A stretch of DNA of 64,000 nucleotides from Sinomicrobium soli (GCF_003285545.1 NZ_QLNV01000011.1:62001-126000); one strand, 5' to 3'. Shown: positions 34,067-43,005, counted from the stretch's first letter. Numbers and translations: made by a program. Notes: generated by a model not told the origin, from the sequence alone.

Positions 34067-35542
34067 TTATTTTTCAGCTTCTTCCTCCTGCTCTTTAGGA
34101 AAAACCATGACAAACACGGTCCCTTTCCCGGGCTGTGAGGTAAAGTTAATGCTTCCCTTGTAATTTTCCACGATATTCTTTACCATACCGAGCCCGAGCC
34201 CCATACCGCTGGTCTTTGTGGTAAACCGGGGCTCGAAGATCTTTTCCCTGTTTTCTTCTGCGATCCCCACCCCGTTATCGGCAACGGTGATCTTTACCCT
34301 GTCTCCTTCGGAAAGTACCGAAACAACCACCCTGGGGTCCCGGTCCTCGGGTATGGATTGTATGGCATTCTTGACCAGGTTGGTGATTACCCGTATAAGC
34401 TGGGTACGGTCGAAACGGGCCGTGATCTCTTCCTCATGGGTAACAAAGGCGATATAATCTTCGGTAAAGATATCCAGGGCCAGGCGAACGATCTCCACGA
34501 CATTCAGCGTTTCGTTCTGTTGCGCGGGCATACTGGCAAAATTGGAAAAAGCAGAAGCTATGCTGCTCATGGTATCGATCTGCTGAATAAGGGTTTTGGA
34601 AAACTCGTCCAGTTTTTTCTCTATCTCCGGATCGGAAGGGTCGAATTTCCGCTGGAAACTCTGCACGCTGAGACGCATGGGGGTCAGGGGGTTCTTGATC
34701 TCATGCGCCACCTGCCGGGCCATCTCCCGCCAGGCCTGCTCGCGCTCGCTACGGGCCAGGCGTACGGCACTGTCTTCCAGGGCATCGACCATGTTGTTGT
34801 AGGCATTGACCAGGTTAAAGATCTCTTCTCCGGCATGCTTCAGTGCTATTTTTTTATTCGCAGCCTCCGAACTGAACCGGGTTTCCTTGAGCTTGTCACT
34901 GATGGTTTTCAGCGACCGGGTGATGTATTTGGAAATAAAATAGGCCAGGAACACAGCAATGATCAGGATCAGCACATAAACCCCGCCCAGGCGGAACAGG
35001 AACGAACGCAGCTCCTTGTTGTTAAAGGAATCGTCCTCGAAATAGGGAATGTTCAGTATCCCGACAGGCTTAAAGCGCAGGTCCGTAATATAACAATAGG
35101 AAGCCCGGTAACGGTCGCCCGCGGCGAGGTGCTTTTCGATATAGCGCTTATACGGGCTCATGGCGATCCGGTTAAGTATCGTATCGCTGAGGCGGAACAT
35201 GGTGGAATCCTCGTCCGTATACGGTTTGGAACTGGCAACCAGGTTGCCTTCGAGGTCATAGATATTAAAAGATACGTTCTGTACATCGGCTATGCGGTAG
35301 ATCTCATCCCTGAAAATATACCTGAGGTTCTCCTGCGTGGCCGGCCAGGTAGTCGTTTCAAAAGCGTAATTGATACTGGCCATCACCTGGTCTTCCTTGC
35401 GGTCGAGCCGCTCCTTGTGGTATTCTTCAGACTGCTGTTTGAACTGTAAAATGGTAACCCCCGCAATCAGCACAAAGGCCACGAGCACCAGTACGATCAT
35501 GGTGACAAATATGCGCAGTCTTAATGATAATTGTTTATACAC
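34067..35542 (-). CDS. sensor histidine kinase, NtrY-like, orphan
   Basis: Membrane sensor of 491 residues: TM1 about 10-33, an extracytoplasmic domain (about 34-185), TM2 about 186-206, HAMP about 207-258, HisKA with phosphoacceptor His280 in VAHEIKNPLTPMRLS, then the HATPase with N box NLVKNAIQS, DNGVGIAEEN, and G2 region GMGLGLGMVKNIVENY. The HEIKNPLTP form is that of NtrY-type kinases. No response regulator is adjacent, so its partner is elsewhere. It is 5 bp upstream of the enoyl-CoA hydratase gene. Confidence 0.92.
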   Translation of the reverse strand: MYKQLSLRLRIFVTMIVLVLVAFVLIAGVTILQFKQQSEEYHKERLDRKEDQVMASINYAFETTTWPATQENLRYIFRDEIYRIADVQNVSFNIYDLEGNLVASSKPYTDEDSTMFRLSDTILNRIAMSPYKRYIEKHLAAGDRYRASYCYITDLRFKPVGILNIPYFEDDSFNNKELRSFLFRLGGVYVLILIIAVFLAYFISKYITRSLKTISDKLKETRFSSEAANKKIALKHAGEEIFNLVNAYNNMVDALEDSAVRLARSEREQAWREMARQVAHEIKNPLTPMRLSVQSFQRKFDPSDPEIEKKLDEFSKTLIQQIDTMSSIASAFSNFASMPAQQNETLNVVEIVRLALDIFTEDYIAFVTHEEEITARFDRTQLIRVITNLVKNAIQSIPEDRDPRVVVSVLSEGDRVKITVADNGVGIAEENREKIFEPRFTTKTSGMGLGLGMVKNIVENYKGSINFTSQPGKGTVFVMVFPKEQEEEAEK

Positions 35543-35574
35543 CGTTTTTCCGTTTATTCAAAAGCTTGCAGGGT

Positions 35575-35640
35575 TGTAGTTTTTTAGTTCTTAGTTGCAG
35601 GTTTCTCCAAACTAACAACTAAGAACTAAGAACTAAATAA
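35575..35640. repeat. low-complexity inverted repeat (TAGTTCTTAGTTG vocabulary)
   Basis: Left arm TTTTAGTTCTTAGTTGCAGGTTT and right arm AAACTAACAACTAAGAACTA are near-perfect complements, allowing a hairpin of about 25 bp around TCTCC. It lies between hemJ and the kinase gene. The following 35645-35690 contains CCGGCTTCCCGCTTCCC, a motif related to the block at 45630-45687. Confidence 0.7.
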
Positions 35641-35706
35641 CTAATCACAACCGACTTTCAGCCTGCCGGCTTCCCGCTTCCCTTATACAATATTCACGCC
35701 ATACGG

Positions 35707-36258
35707 TCAGGCATCCGGGTTTTTTTCGCGGATGCGTTTGTAGAGCCTGATCCCCAGCATCAGCAGTATGCCGAGTCCTATGATACCCAACACCCCGAAA
35801 ATCCAGTGGATACTGTTTTTGAGAATGGCCAGGAATACAATGGCAAAAAGCAGGATGGTAGCCCCTTCGTTCCATATTCTCATAAACCCGGACGAGTACC
35901 TTACCTCACCACGCTGTAACTGCCGGAATATCTGGTGTGTTTTCAGGTGATAGAGCACCAGCAGGACCACGAATAACAGCTTCAGGTGCATCCATCCCAT
36001 TTTCAGCCAGTACGGATAAAGGACGAGCAGCCATACGGCAAATATCACGGCAAGCACCGCCGAAGGCCAGGTAATTATAAACCACAACCTTTTGGCCATA
36101 AGCTTCAGCTGCTTCCCCAGGATCTCCTTTTCGGGAGACGGCTTTCCGGATGCTTCCACCTGGTATACAAAAAGCCGGGGCATATAGAACAGGCCGGCAA
36201 ACCAGGTAATGACAAATATAAGGTGAAGCGCCTTGATGTAATTGTAATAATCTGTCAT
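35707..36258 (-). CDS. hemJ: protoporphyrinogen IX oxidase, HemJ type
   Basis: Oxidises protoporphyrinogen IX to protoporphyrin IX in the inner membrane. I take the ATG at 36258, giving 183 residues beginning MTDYYNYIKALHLIFVITWFAG; the longer upstream frame has no family match. Four to five membrane helices carry the conserved His12 in KALH and a WMHLKLLFV segment, as in HemJ heme-binding proteins. It lies downstream of hemH and a MATE gene on the same strand, so the last two heme steps are encoded together. No hemG or hemY is in the window. Confidence 0.9.
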   Translation of the reverse strand: MTDYYNYIKALHLIFVITWFAGLFYMPRLFVYQVEASGKPSPEKEILGKQLKLMAKRLWFIITWPSAVLAVIFAVWLLVLYPYWLKMGWMHLKLLFVVLLVLYHLKTHQIFRQLQRGEVRYSSGFMRIWNEGATILLFAIVFLAILKNSIHWIFGVLGIIGLGILLMLGIRLYKRIREKNPDA

Positions 36259-36359
36259 TGCTCTCTTGTTTCGCCCGATAAATTTAGACAATATTATCGG
36301 TTTAAAATACTTTACCGGGCAGATCCTGATGGTTTCGGGTGGCACAAAATTCAAAACCT

Positions 36360-37724
36360 TCATTCCTCCACAGCAGCGATCTCTGGCTTTAAACGCAGCC
36401 TGATCTCCCTGAAAAGGTAGAACCCGGTCACCAGGGTCGACAGCACATCGGCTATGGGGAAAGACATCCACAACGCTTTTTCCCCGTAAAGTCCGGGCAA
36501 TATGAGTATGAGGGGAATAAAAAAGAAGCCCTGCCGGGTAAGGGTGAGCAGCAAGGCCGGAACTGCCTTGCCTACCGCCTGGAAATACGCGGCCCCTATA
36601 AGCTGTAATGCGATAACGGGAGTGGCCGCAAAAACCCATCTCATCGCCCCGGGTGCACGTTCCAGTATTTCGGCATCGGTGGTGAATACCCTGACGATGG
36701 TATCGGGAAAGGCCATGATAAAAGCAAAGACCAGCAAAGCCAGTAAGGCAGCGTATTTAACCGCTATGGTAATGCTCTCCACCACCCTGCGGTACTTCCC
36801 GGCACCGTAATTGAACCCGGCGATCGGAAGGAAACCCTGGGTAACCCCAAGCACCGGGAACAGGGCAAACATCAGCATTCTTCCTATAATGGCATACACC
36901 GTGACCGAAGCTTCCCCTCCCAGGCGAAAGAGGATATTGTTTACGAAGAGATAGGTGACACTCACCACCGCCTGGCGGGCCAGGGTCACAAACCCGAGTG
37001 CTCCTATCTCCCTGACAATCCCTGCCTTGAGGGTAAGGTGTCCGGCCCCTATTTTCAGTTCGGAATTCCCGGACCGGAAATACCAGAGCATATAGGCAAA
37101 ACACAAAAAGAAAGACCCCGTGGTAGCCCATGCCGCTCCCTGCATGCCGTATCCCAGCAGGTTGATAAATACATAATCGAGGACAAGGTTCCCTACCGAA
37201 GGGATCATCATGGCCACCATGGCAAATTTCGGTTTGCCCTCGGCCCGGATCACATTGTTGCCCATCATGCACAGGGCGTGAACGGGAACGCCGTACATGA
37301 CAATGGTGTAATAGGTCTTTGCCGGGTCGAATATATCGCCCTTCCCCCCGAATCCGGGCACCAGGACATCCGCAAAACCCAAGCCGGCCACGGCGAGAAC
37401 AAGAGTGATCGCCAGGGTCAGCACAAGCTGGTTCCCGAACGTATGCAGTGCCTTTTCCGGGTTTCCCGCACCGAGTGACCGCGAAATTATGGACGCTCCT
37501 CCTATACCTATGGCCATCCCGAGAGCGGCGATAAAAAAGGAGACCGGTAGCACCACATTTATGGCAGCAATGGCGATAGAGCCTATCCAGTTGCCTACAA
37601 AAATGGTGTCGATAAGCACATTGAGCGACATCACCAATATCCCTATCGAAGCCGGCAGCGCCTGCTTTACCAATAATCTCCCTACAGGCTCTTTCCCGAG
37701 GGCTTCTGACGAAATCCCGGCCAT
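36360..37724 (-). CDS. MATE family efflux transporter
   Basis: Twelve-helix multidrug/toxin extrusion antiporter of 454 residues. Both MATE halves are visible: first half with LPASIGILVMSLNVLIDTIFVGNWIG near 24-49 and IGGASIISRSLGAGN, second half with ALGFVTLARQAVVSVTYLFVNN and FLPIAGFNYGAGKYRR. It starts 4 bp after the hemH stop and precedes hemJ by 101 bp, an unusual neighbour for heme genes. Export of a porphyrin or other substrate is a possibility suggested by position only. Confidence 0.92.
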   Translation of the reverse strand: MAGISSEALGKEPVGRLLVKQALPASIGILVMSLNVLIDTIFVGNWIGSIAIAAINVVLPVSFFIAALGMAIGIGGASIISRSLGAGNPEKALHTFGNQLVLTLAITLVLAVAGLGFADVLVPGFGGKGDIFDPAKTYYTIVMYGVPVHALCMMGNNVIRAEGKPKFAMVAMMIPSVGNLVLDYVFINLLGYGMQGAAWATTGSFFLCFAYMLWYFRSGNSELKIGAGHLTLKAGIVREIGALGFVTLARQAVVSVTYLFVNNILFRLGGEASVTVYAIIGRMLMFALFPVLGVTQGFLPIAGFNYGAGKYRRVVESITIAVKYAALLALLVFAFIMAFPDTIVRVFTTDAEILERAPGAMRWVFAATPVIALQLIGAAYFQAVGKAVPALLLTLTRQGFFFIPLILILPGLYGEKALWMSFPIADVLSTLVTGFYLFREIRLRLKPEIAAVEE

Positions 37725-37728
37725 ACTA

Positions 37729-38760
37729 TTATTTTTTCAAAACCGCGGTATCTGCCCATTCATCCATCCACCTGGCCAGTACCTTTACCCAGTCCTCCCT
37801 GTCATTGATACAGGGTATTACGTGGAATTCTTCCCCTCCCTTTTCGAGAAAGTCTTCACGGGCCTCCATACCGATCTCTTCGAGGGTCTCCAGGCAGTCG
37901 GAAACAAATGCAGGGGTTGCGATCGCCAGTTTCCTGACCCCTTTCGCCGGAAAAGCGGCCACCGTATTATCGGTAAAGGGCTGCAACCACGGGTCTTTTC
38001 CCAGCCGCGATTGAAAAGAGACGGAGTAAGACCCTTCCTTAAGCCCGAGGTAATCCGCCACCTGCCTGGTCGTCTCGTAACACTGGTGACGATAACAGAA
38101 CTGGTGGGCGGGCGAGGGAGTTTTACAGCACTGCCCGTCTATTTTGCAATGTGAATGTGTGATATCGGATTTGCGGATATGCCGTTCGGGAACCCCGTGA
38201 TAGGAGAACAGCAGGTGATCCCATTCCTTCCCTTTAAGGGCTTCTTCTACAGATGCGGAAAGTACCCTGATATAATCGGGATGATTGTAAAACGGGGGCA
38301 TGGTCGTAAAATCCATATCGGGAAAATGCTGTTTCCGGAGCTTTTCGGCCAGCACCAGGATGGTTTCGGTGGTGGCCATCGCAAACTGCGGATAAAGCGG
38401 TATGAGCAACACCTCCCTGACCCCTTTTTCATACAGTTCCCTCAGGCCGTGTTCGAGGGAAGGGTTGCCGTATCTCATGGCCAGTCCTACAGGTACCGAG
38501 ACCATGTCCTGTACTTTTTCCTGCAATCTCCGGGAGAGCACGATAAGCGGCGAACCTTCGTCCCACCAGATCCTCCTGTAGGCTTCTGCGGAACTTTTGG
38601 GCCGGGTCCTCAGTATCATCCCCTTTACGATAAAAGCCCTCAACAGCCAGGGGACATCTATCACCCTTTTATCCATTAAAAACTCATCCAGGTATTTCCT
38701 TACGTCTGCTTCATCCGTACTGTCCGGCGAACCGAGATTGACCAATAATACGCCCTTCAT
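37729..38760 (-). CDS. hemH: ferrochelatase
   Basis: Inserts ferrous iron into protoporphyrin IX. The 343-residue protein starts MKGVLLVNLGSPDSTDEADVR, has the active-site His188 in FSYHGVPERH and the segment YPQFAMATTETIL. A Cys-rich stretch follows (HCKIDGQCC and CYRHQCYETTR), more Cys than in many ferrochelatases; whether it binds a cluster is unknown. HemF, HemJ and HemH together indicate the protoporphyrin-dependent pathway. Promoter at 38783-38790. Confidence 0.95.
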   Translation of the reverse strand: MKGVLLVNLGSPDSTDEADVRKYLDEFLMDKRVIDVPWLLRAFIVKGMILRTRPKSSAEAYRRIWWDEGSPLIVLSRRLQEKVQDMVSVPVGLAMRYGNPSLEHGLRELYEKGVREVLLIPLYPQFAMATTETILVLAEKLRKQHFPDMDFTTMPPFYNHPDYIRVLSASVEEALKGKEWDHLLFSYHGVPERHIRKSDITHSHCKIDGQCCKTPSPAHQFCYRHQCYETTRQVADYLGLKEGSYSVSFQSRLGKDPWLQPFTDNTVAAFPAKGVRKLAIATPAFVSDCLETLEEIGMEAREDFLEKGGEEFHVIPCINDREDWVKVLARWMDEWADTAVLKK

Positions 38761-38782
38761 CCTTTTGCTCTGATTTTTCAGA

Positions 38783-38790
38783 CAAAAATA
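38783..38790 (-). promoter_or_regulatory. -7 element of the hemH promoter
   Basis: On the minus strand TATTTTTG matches TAnnTTTG exactly, 22 bp before the hemH ATG. No clear TTG at the -33 position. Confidence 0.55.
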
Positions 38791-38879
38791 GGCATTCTTT
38801 AAGGTTTGACCGGCAGGAATACCTTTTTTTTAATCGTATGGGAACGGGGTCGGAGTTCCCGGTTTTTTAATCAAGATGC

Positions 38880-39539
38880 TTACTCAAAACTTATTTTATC
38901 AAAGAGCTTAGCTTTATAACCAGAAACATTATTTTCTTCCAATGCTTTTTTTAACCTTTCACTTATAATGGTATGATTAAATGCTCCGGTTAGGTAGAAA
39001 TCATATTTACAAAATTCAACACTCATTTTTAGCTTGCCTAAACTAATTGGTGTAAGCCCTGTATATTTTTTTTGCTCATTTAATATTTGCTCTTTAGAAA
39101 TTATAGGGATTTCCATTATTTTAGTGAAGGTCGCTTTTTTTATTTGATAAACATATGCGAAAGAATTCTTATTATCTATAAGTTCCCAAAAATCATTAGG
39201 TATATAATGAAACCAATAGTACTGCAAAACCTTATCATTATGAAACACTTTTGTTGGATAAAAAGTATGAGGAGGTAAACAATGTTTTTCTAGAATATTT
39301 TTTACTTTTTCATCTATAATAAATGCAAACCTCCCAGGGTATGGAGGTAAAATATTTACAGGACTGGCATCTTTATGTAATTCATACTCGAGATTAGGCA
39401 CAAAATCAGGAAAATGATGTATAGGAAGATTATAATACCCTTCGGGTAGGCTAGGATTATATCCTTCTTTGAATTTTAATTGTGGGTAGTATCCGATGAT
39501 TTTTAAATCATCGGATACTCCTATAGAATAATATCTCAT
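38880..39539 (-). CDS. probable immunity protein (DUF1629/Imm11-like)
   Basis: The 219-residue AT-rich gene starts within the stop of the toxin gene (TAATG, one shared base), the usual toxin-then-immunity order. No signal peptide or membrane segment, so it acts in the cytoplasm. The C-terminal pattern, FYLTGAFNHTIISERLKKALEENNVSGYKAKLF, read in parts, resembles the ending of DUF1629/Imm11-type immunity proteins, in which a Ser-x-x-Leu helix is followed by a G-containing strand. The family call is tentative; the immunity role rests mainly on position. A long hairpin covers codons 8-17. Confidence 0.6.
   Translation of the reverse strand: MRYYSIGVSDDLKIIGYYPQLKFKEGYNPSLPEGYYNLPIHHFPDFVPNLEYELHKDASPVNILPPYPGRFAFIIDEKVKNILEKHCLPPHTFYPTKVFHNDKVLQYYWFHYIPNDFWELIDNKNSFAYVYQIKKATFTKIMEIPIISKEQILNEQKKYTGLTPISLGKLKMSVEFCKYDFYLTGAFNHTIISERLKKALEENNVSGYKAKLFDKISFE
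39489..39518. other. 14-bp perfect hairpin inside the start of the immunity gene
   Basis: GTATCCGATGATTT and AAATCATCGGATAC are exact complements around a two-base TT loop. It covers about codons 8-17 of the immunity gene and begins 21 bp inside its ATG. A stem this long in coding sequence is uncommon and could affect translation or message ends. Confidence 0.8.
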
Positions 39540-41956
39540 TAGTTTATACCATTTAAAGGATTGACAACGTCTCTAAAATAGGTATTTAAATTCATTCCTG
39601 AACCTATGGCTTCATCAATTAAGTTATTTAATTCAGGAATTAAAGAGTTATTTAAAAATTCTGATGCATTATCAGAAGTAAGTATATTACTGCTCTTAAA
39701 TTCATCAAGTTTATATTGAACAAATTTATCATAAGCCGGATGATTTCCATGTATCCCCTCACCGGTTAAAGCCGTATATTTCTGTAATGCCTTTCCATTA
39801 ACCGCAGAATTCATATGAAACCCGGCATAGGCAGCCTCCTGAACAACTTCGTCCCCTAATTTATTCCATGGGATAATATGATGTGCTTCTTCTAATGCCG
39901 TTGTTTTTATAACAGTAGCCAATTTACTTCGACTCCCAAACGTAACTAAACCATCTACAACGTTAAAGGATAATGACACACTTTTCCTTCCTACATTACC
40001 TATGATCTTCCAGGCTGCTGTTCCCTTCACAATTTTAGTTACAGGTTTCATGATTTTGCCACCAGGAATAAAACCTACTATGATCATTCCTGCTGACAAT
40101 GCCTGGCTTTGTTCAACGCCATCAAAATCCTTTCCGTCTATAAGAATAATAGCATCTTCTAACGGAAGGGCATAGCGGCCAACAAACTTGGCACCATCCC
40201 AGAAAGCATCAATAAGAAAATTCAGGTCGGTATGCGTATAATCCGGTTTAGGTAATTTATATTCATACCATTTATTGGTCTCATAACTATACATATAATT
40301 ATAACCATCGACAGGCAGTTCGCTAGCGGCAATACTCTTTTCTTCCTTTTTATTAATAATCCGCTCCCTGGAAGATTGATATAATACCTGTCCGCTTTCC
40401 AGGAGGTACATCAATTCTCCAAGATCGGGAGAATACGTTGCCACATACTTTAGGGCAGGCCGGTTTTGGAATGTCCCGGATTTTGTAAAATCCCAGCCAT
40501 TGTCATTCGCCCTTTCCAGATCAATTTGCATCAGGGCTTCAGCTTTGGCTTCAACAGAATTATTGTTATTGTATAAAAAAGAATGTATGTCCTCAATCTT
40601 GCTTTGATTGCCAGGGTCAAGTATCCAGTTTGCCTGTTCTTTTGAGATGCCATCAAAATCCTCCTCCAGGTAAAGAAGTGAATTCATAACCTCCAGCACT
40701 TCCGCCGAAACACTGTTAAGGCCAATACCATCGATATCCGGACAATTATCTTCAATGACTTCTTCATCCGGCACATCTGAATCTTCCGGGGTTGCAGGTC
40801 CGTCCTCCTCATCTCCGTTTCGCGCCATTACAAACGTTTTTCTCTCTTGATCGCTTACTTTATCATCCATACAATCATTCAGATCTACGTCTTCTATAGA
40901 ACGTTCCAGCTCAGAAAGTAAGGCTAATTGTGAAGTATCCAGATCCGATGCTTCACTTTGTAAAAAGTCATGTACCGCTGCCATTTCACAAAAACTCAGC
41001 GTATGCGTTTCATTTCCCGTTCCCTCTTCTTCCATTAATATCTCTGCAGGTACAGAAATCTCAACACACTCTATCTCAATTACAATATCATATCCCGTAC
41101 CTCCGTAACCGGTGGTAGGGTCTCCACACCTGTTATCGCCCGGTTCCCCGGAGTTAGGGCCTTCAGGATGAGGGGTATCTCCGTTAGGGCCGTTACAATT
41201 ATATTGGGATACATTTATTCTTGCATTACAAAGACGTTTAATTCTATTTCCTCCACCAGAGGAACCTCCTCCGCTTCCGGAAGAACCTCCATCTCCCCAA
41301 TCACTGACATTTGAGGTAGTCCACCAGGAATTACCGCTCCCGCTTCCTCCTCCGCCGCCCCCACCTGAAGAACCTCCACATGGGGGAGTGGTTTCTTCTA
41401 TATCTTCTGATCTCGCAAAAATTCCGCTTTTCCCTCCCTTGGAAACCTTCCCTTGTAATTGCCTGTCATCTGCCCAATAGGTAGATATGGACCATTGGGC
41501 CTCTTTATAAGAACCGGGAGTAATCTCATTAATCGGTATGTCGGTTTCGTACTTGACTATAAAAGGGCGCGAAGGGGCTTCTCCCGGGGCTTTCCTGACA
41601 ACCAGGTTATATAATACATTAGGATTACTGTCGCCCTGCAACAGTCTCATACTATAAGATTTAACACCATCCGTATTAGTGGTTTCCATGATCAGTGAAG
41701 CGTTCGGGCTTTCCCTGAATTGTTTAGCCGATATTTTCCCGGAGTGCCTGCTATAGGCATTCATGATATCGGGAATTTTATCCGGTGTTACATATTGGTA
41801 AGTAGATGTTGAAATATCGGATGAAGAAGGGTGCCGGGGTCCATCATCTTCTGTACGAATAGCTATTCCCGTATCTTCTTTTTGACAAGCAAAACACAGG
41901 AATAAGAGAAAGACATAAAAAATTTTGGTCGGAGTAATAATGTTTTTCATAAGCAT
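39539..41956 (-). CDS. polymorphic toxin: surface lipoprotein with C-terminal AHH nuclease domain
   Basis: An 805-residue protein with four parts: a lipoprotein signal with Cys24 in LCFAC followed by QKED, resembling the surface-export signal of Flavobacteriia; an N-terminal domain (about 40-180); a Gly/Ser-rich linker with Cys residues (about 190-290) and a long acidic middle (about 300-620); and, after a hydrophobic pre-toxin segment (GMIIVGFIPGGKIMKP), a C-terminal domain with Ala691-His692-His693 in LEEAHHIIPW and a later GIHGNHPAYDKFV. The AHH motif defines a nuclease family of the HNH/ENDO VII fold used as toxin tips. The immunity gene follows directly. Delivery route unknown; the gene is AT-rich, suggesting transfer. 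Confidence 0.8.
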   Translation of the reverse strand: MLMKNIITPTKIFYVFLLFLCFACQKEDTGIAIRTEDDGPRHPSSSDISTSTYQYVTPDKIPDIMNAYSRHSGKISAKQFRESPNASLIMETTNTDGVKSYSMRLLQGDSNPNVLYNLVVRKAPGEAPSRPFIVKYETDIPINEITPGSYKEAQWSISTYWADDRQLQGKVSKGGKSGIFARSEDIEETTPPCGGSSGGGGGGGSGSGNSWWTTSNVSDWGDGGSSGSGGGSSGGGNRIKRLCNARINVSQYNCNGPNGDTPHPEGPNSGEPGDNRCGDPTTGYGGTGYDIVIEIECVEISVPAEILMEEEGTGNETHTLSFCEMAAVHDFLQSEASDLDTSQLALLSELERSIEDVDLNDCMDDKVSDQERKTFVMARNGDEEDGPATPEDSDVPDEEVIEDNCPDIDGIGLNSVSAEVLEVMNSLLYLEEDFDGISKEQANWILDPGNQSKIEDIHSFLYNNNNSVEAKAEALMQIDLERANDNGWDFTKSGTFQNRPALKYVATYSPDLGELMYLLESGQVLYQSSRERIINKKEEKSIAASELPVDGYNYMYSYETNKWYEYKLPKPDYTHTDLNFLIDAFWDGAKFVGRYALPLEDAIILIDGKDFDGVEQSQALSAGMIIVGFIPGGKIMKPVTKIVKGTAAWKIIGNVGRKSVSLSFNVVDGLVTFGSRSKLATVIKTTALEEAHHIIPWNKLGDEVVQEAAYAGFHMNSAVNGKALQKYTALTGEGIHGNHPAYDKFVQYKLDEFKSSNILTSDNASEFLNNSLIPELNNLIDEAIGSGMNLNTYFRDVVNPLNGIN

Positions 41957-42285
41957 AAATAAATTTTGTTCAAATACAAGGGGAGGGCGACAATAGTAAA
42001 AATATAAATAAAATCATAAAAAACAATGATATAAACAACAAAATCGCATTAATTAAAAACATTATGCAACACAAAATCAGTCCTGATATAAATTACTGAT
42101 TAACGGAATTAAGACAAAATACGTAATACCGAATATGCCTCCAAGGAATGTTTATAGCTGTTTTTTTAAGAAAAAACACAGGTTGTAAAGTCATAGATGT
42201 TTGCAGCTCGGAAATGAGTTTTGGAGCACGAAGTTTTTTAATTCAAAATTCAGAATTTAAAATTTATAATCCACAACCCGCAACG
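41957..42285. other. 329-bp AT-rich gap upstream of the toxin gene
   Basis: It should hold the toxin promoter; TACTATTG (minus strand, about 41991-41998), one mismatch from TAnnTTTG, is the best candidate. The right end (42240-42275) has a small repeat of AATTCAAAATTCAGAATTT words. No gene is seen. Confidence 0.4.
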
Positions 42286-43005
42286 CTACCGGAACAGGCA
42301 GTATTTGATCCCTTCCAGCAGGTGTTGTACAAAGGCTTCCTCCTCGTAGGATTCGACCGTATGCCCGCCCCCGGTATAGAACGAACGGCCCCCGGCAAAT
42401 TCCTGGTACCAGGCTATGGGGTGAGACGGCCCGTTGGTACCGCCTTCATAGGAAGATTCGTCGAGGTTGAGCAATACCTTGATATTCGGACTGATATTCT
42501 TGAAGTTGTACCACTCGTCGGTACGCACCCAGGTATCCCCCAGGTGGGAACAGGTAGCATGGGTCGGCATTCTCACCTGTATGGAAGCCTCCTGAATCTC
42601 GGGATGCCCGTCGAAATAAGCTCCTACCAGCATACCGTACCAGGGCCAGTCGAATTCGGTGTCCGATGCGGCGTGCACGCCGACGAAACCTCCTCCTTTT
42701 TCCATGAAGATCTCGAAAGCCTTCTGCTGTTCGTCATCCAGTATATCTCCCGTGGTGTTGAGAAATACCACGGCATCGAAATGCGGGAGCGAATCTTTCG
42801 AAAAAACCGAGGCATCTTCCGTATGCAGTACCCCAAAACGGTTCTCTGCTCCGAGTTTTTCTATCAATGCCACGCCTGCCTCTATGGACTTATGGCGGAA
42901 TCCTTCTGTTTTGGTAAAAACAAGTACGCTCTGCTGCTTCTGTGCATATCCCCCGAAAGAAACAAGGGCAAACAGCAGCAGCAATAAGGCCGGGGTTGGT
43001 TTCAT
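42286..43005 (-). CDS. ThuA domain protein, secreted
   Basis: The 239-residue protein has a signal peptide (about 1-21, ending GYAQ) and a ThuA-like domain of the class I glutamine-amidotransferase fold: VLVFTKTEGFRHKSIEAG at the start, YFDAVVFLNTTGDIL-type strand, GGGFVGVHAASDTEFDWPWY and a C-terminal RSFYTGGGHTVESY. Some ThuA proteins act on sugars such as 3-ketoglucosides; no sugar genes are adjacent, so the substrate is unknown. It stands alone between the toxin island and an AraC-family gene. Confidence 0.85.
   Translation of the reverse strand: MKPTPALLLLLFALVSFGGYAQKQQSVLVFTKTEGFRHKSIEAGVALIEKLGAENRFGVLHTEDASVFSKDSLPHFDAVVFLNTTGDILDDEQQKAFEIFMEKGGGFVGVHAASDTEFDWPWYGMLVGAYFDGHPEIQEASIQVRMPTHATCSHLGDTWVRTDEWYNFKNISPNIKVLLNLDESSYEGGTNGPSHPIAWYQEFAGGRSFYTGGGHTVESYEEEAFVQHLLEGIKYCLFR

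Noticed and set aside
36259-36639. N-terminal extension of hemJ to 36639
   Set aside because: The extra ~127 residues are opposite-strand shadow of the MATE gene end and gap; HemJ proteins begin near the MTDYYNYIKALH segment.
41221-41400. Gly/Ser-rich repeat-coding stretch in the toxin gene as a separate DNA repeat
   Set aside because: It is in frame and reads as a flexible protein linker; no DNA-level unit is conserved.
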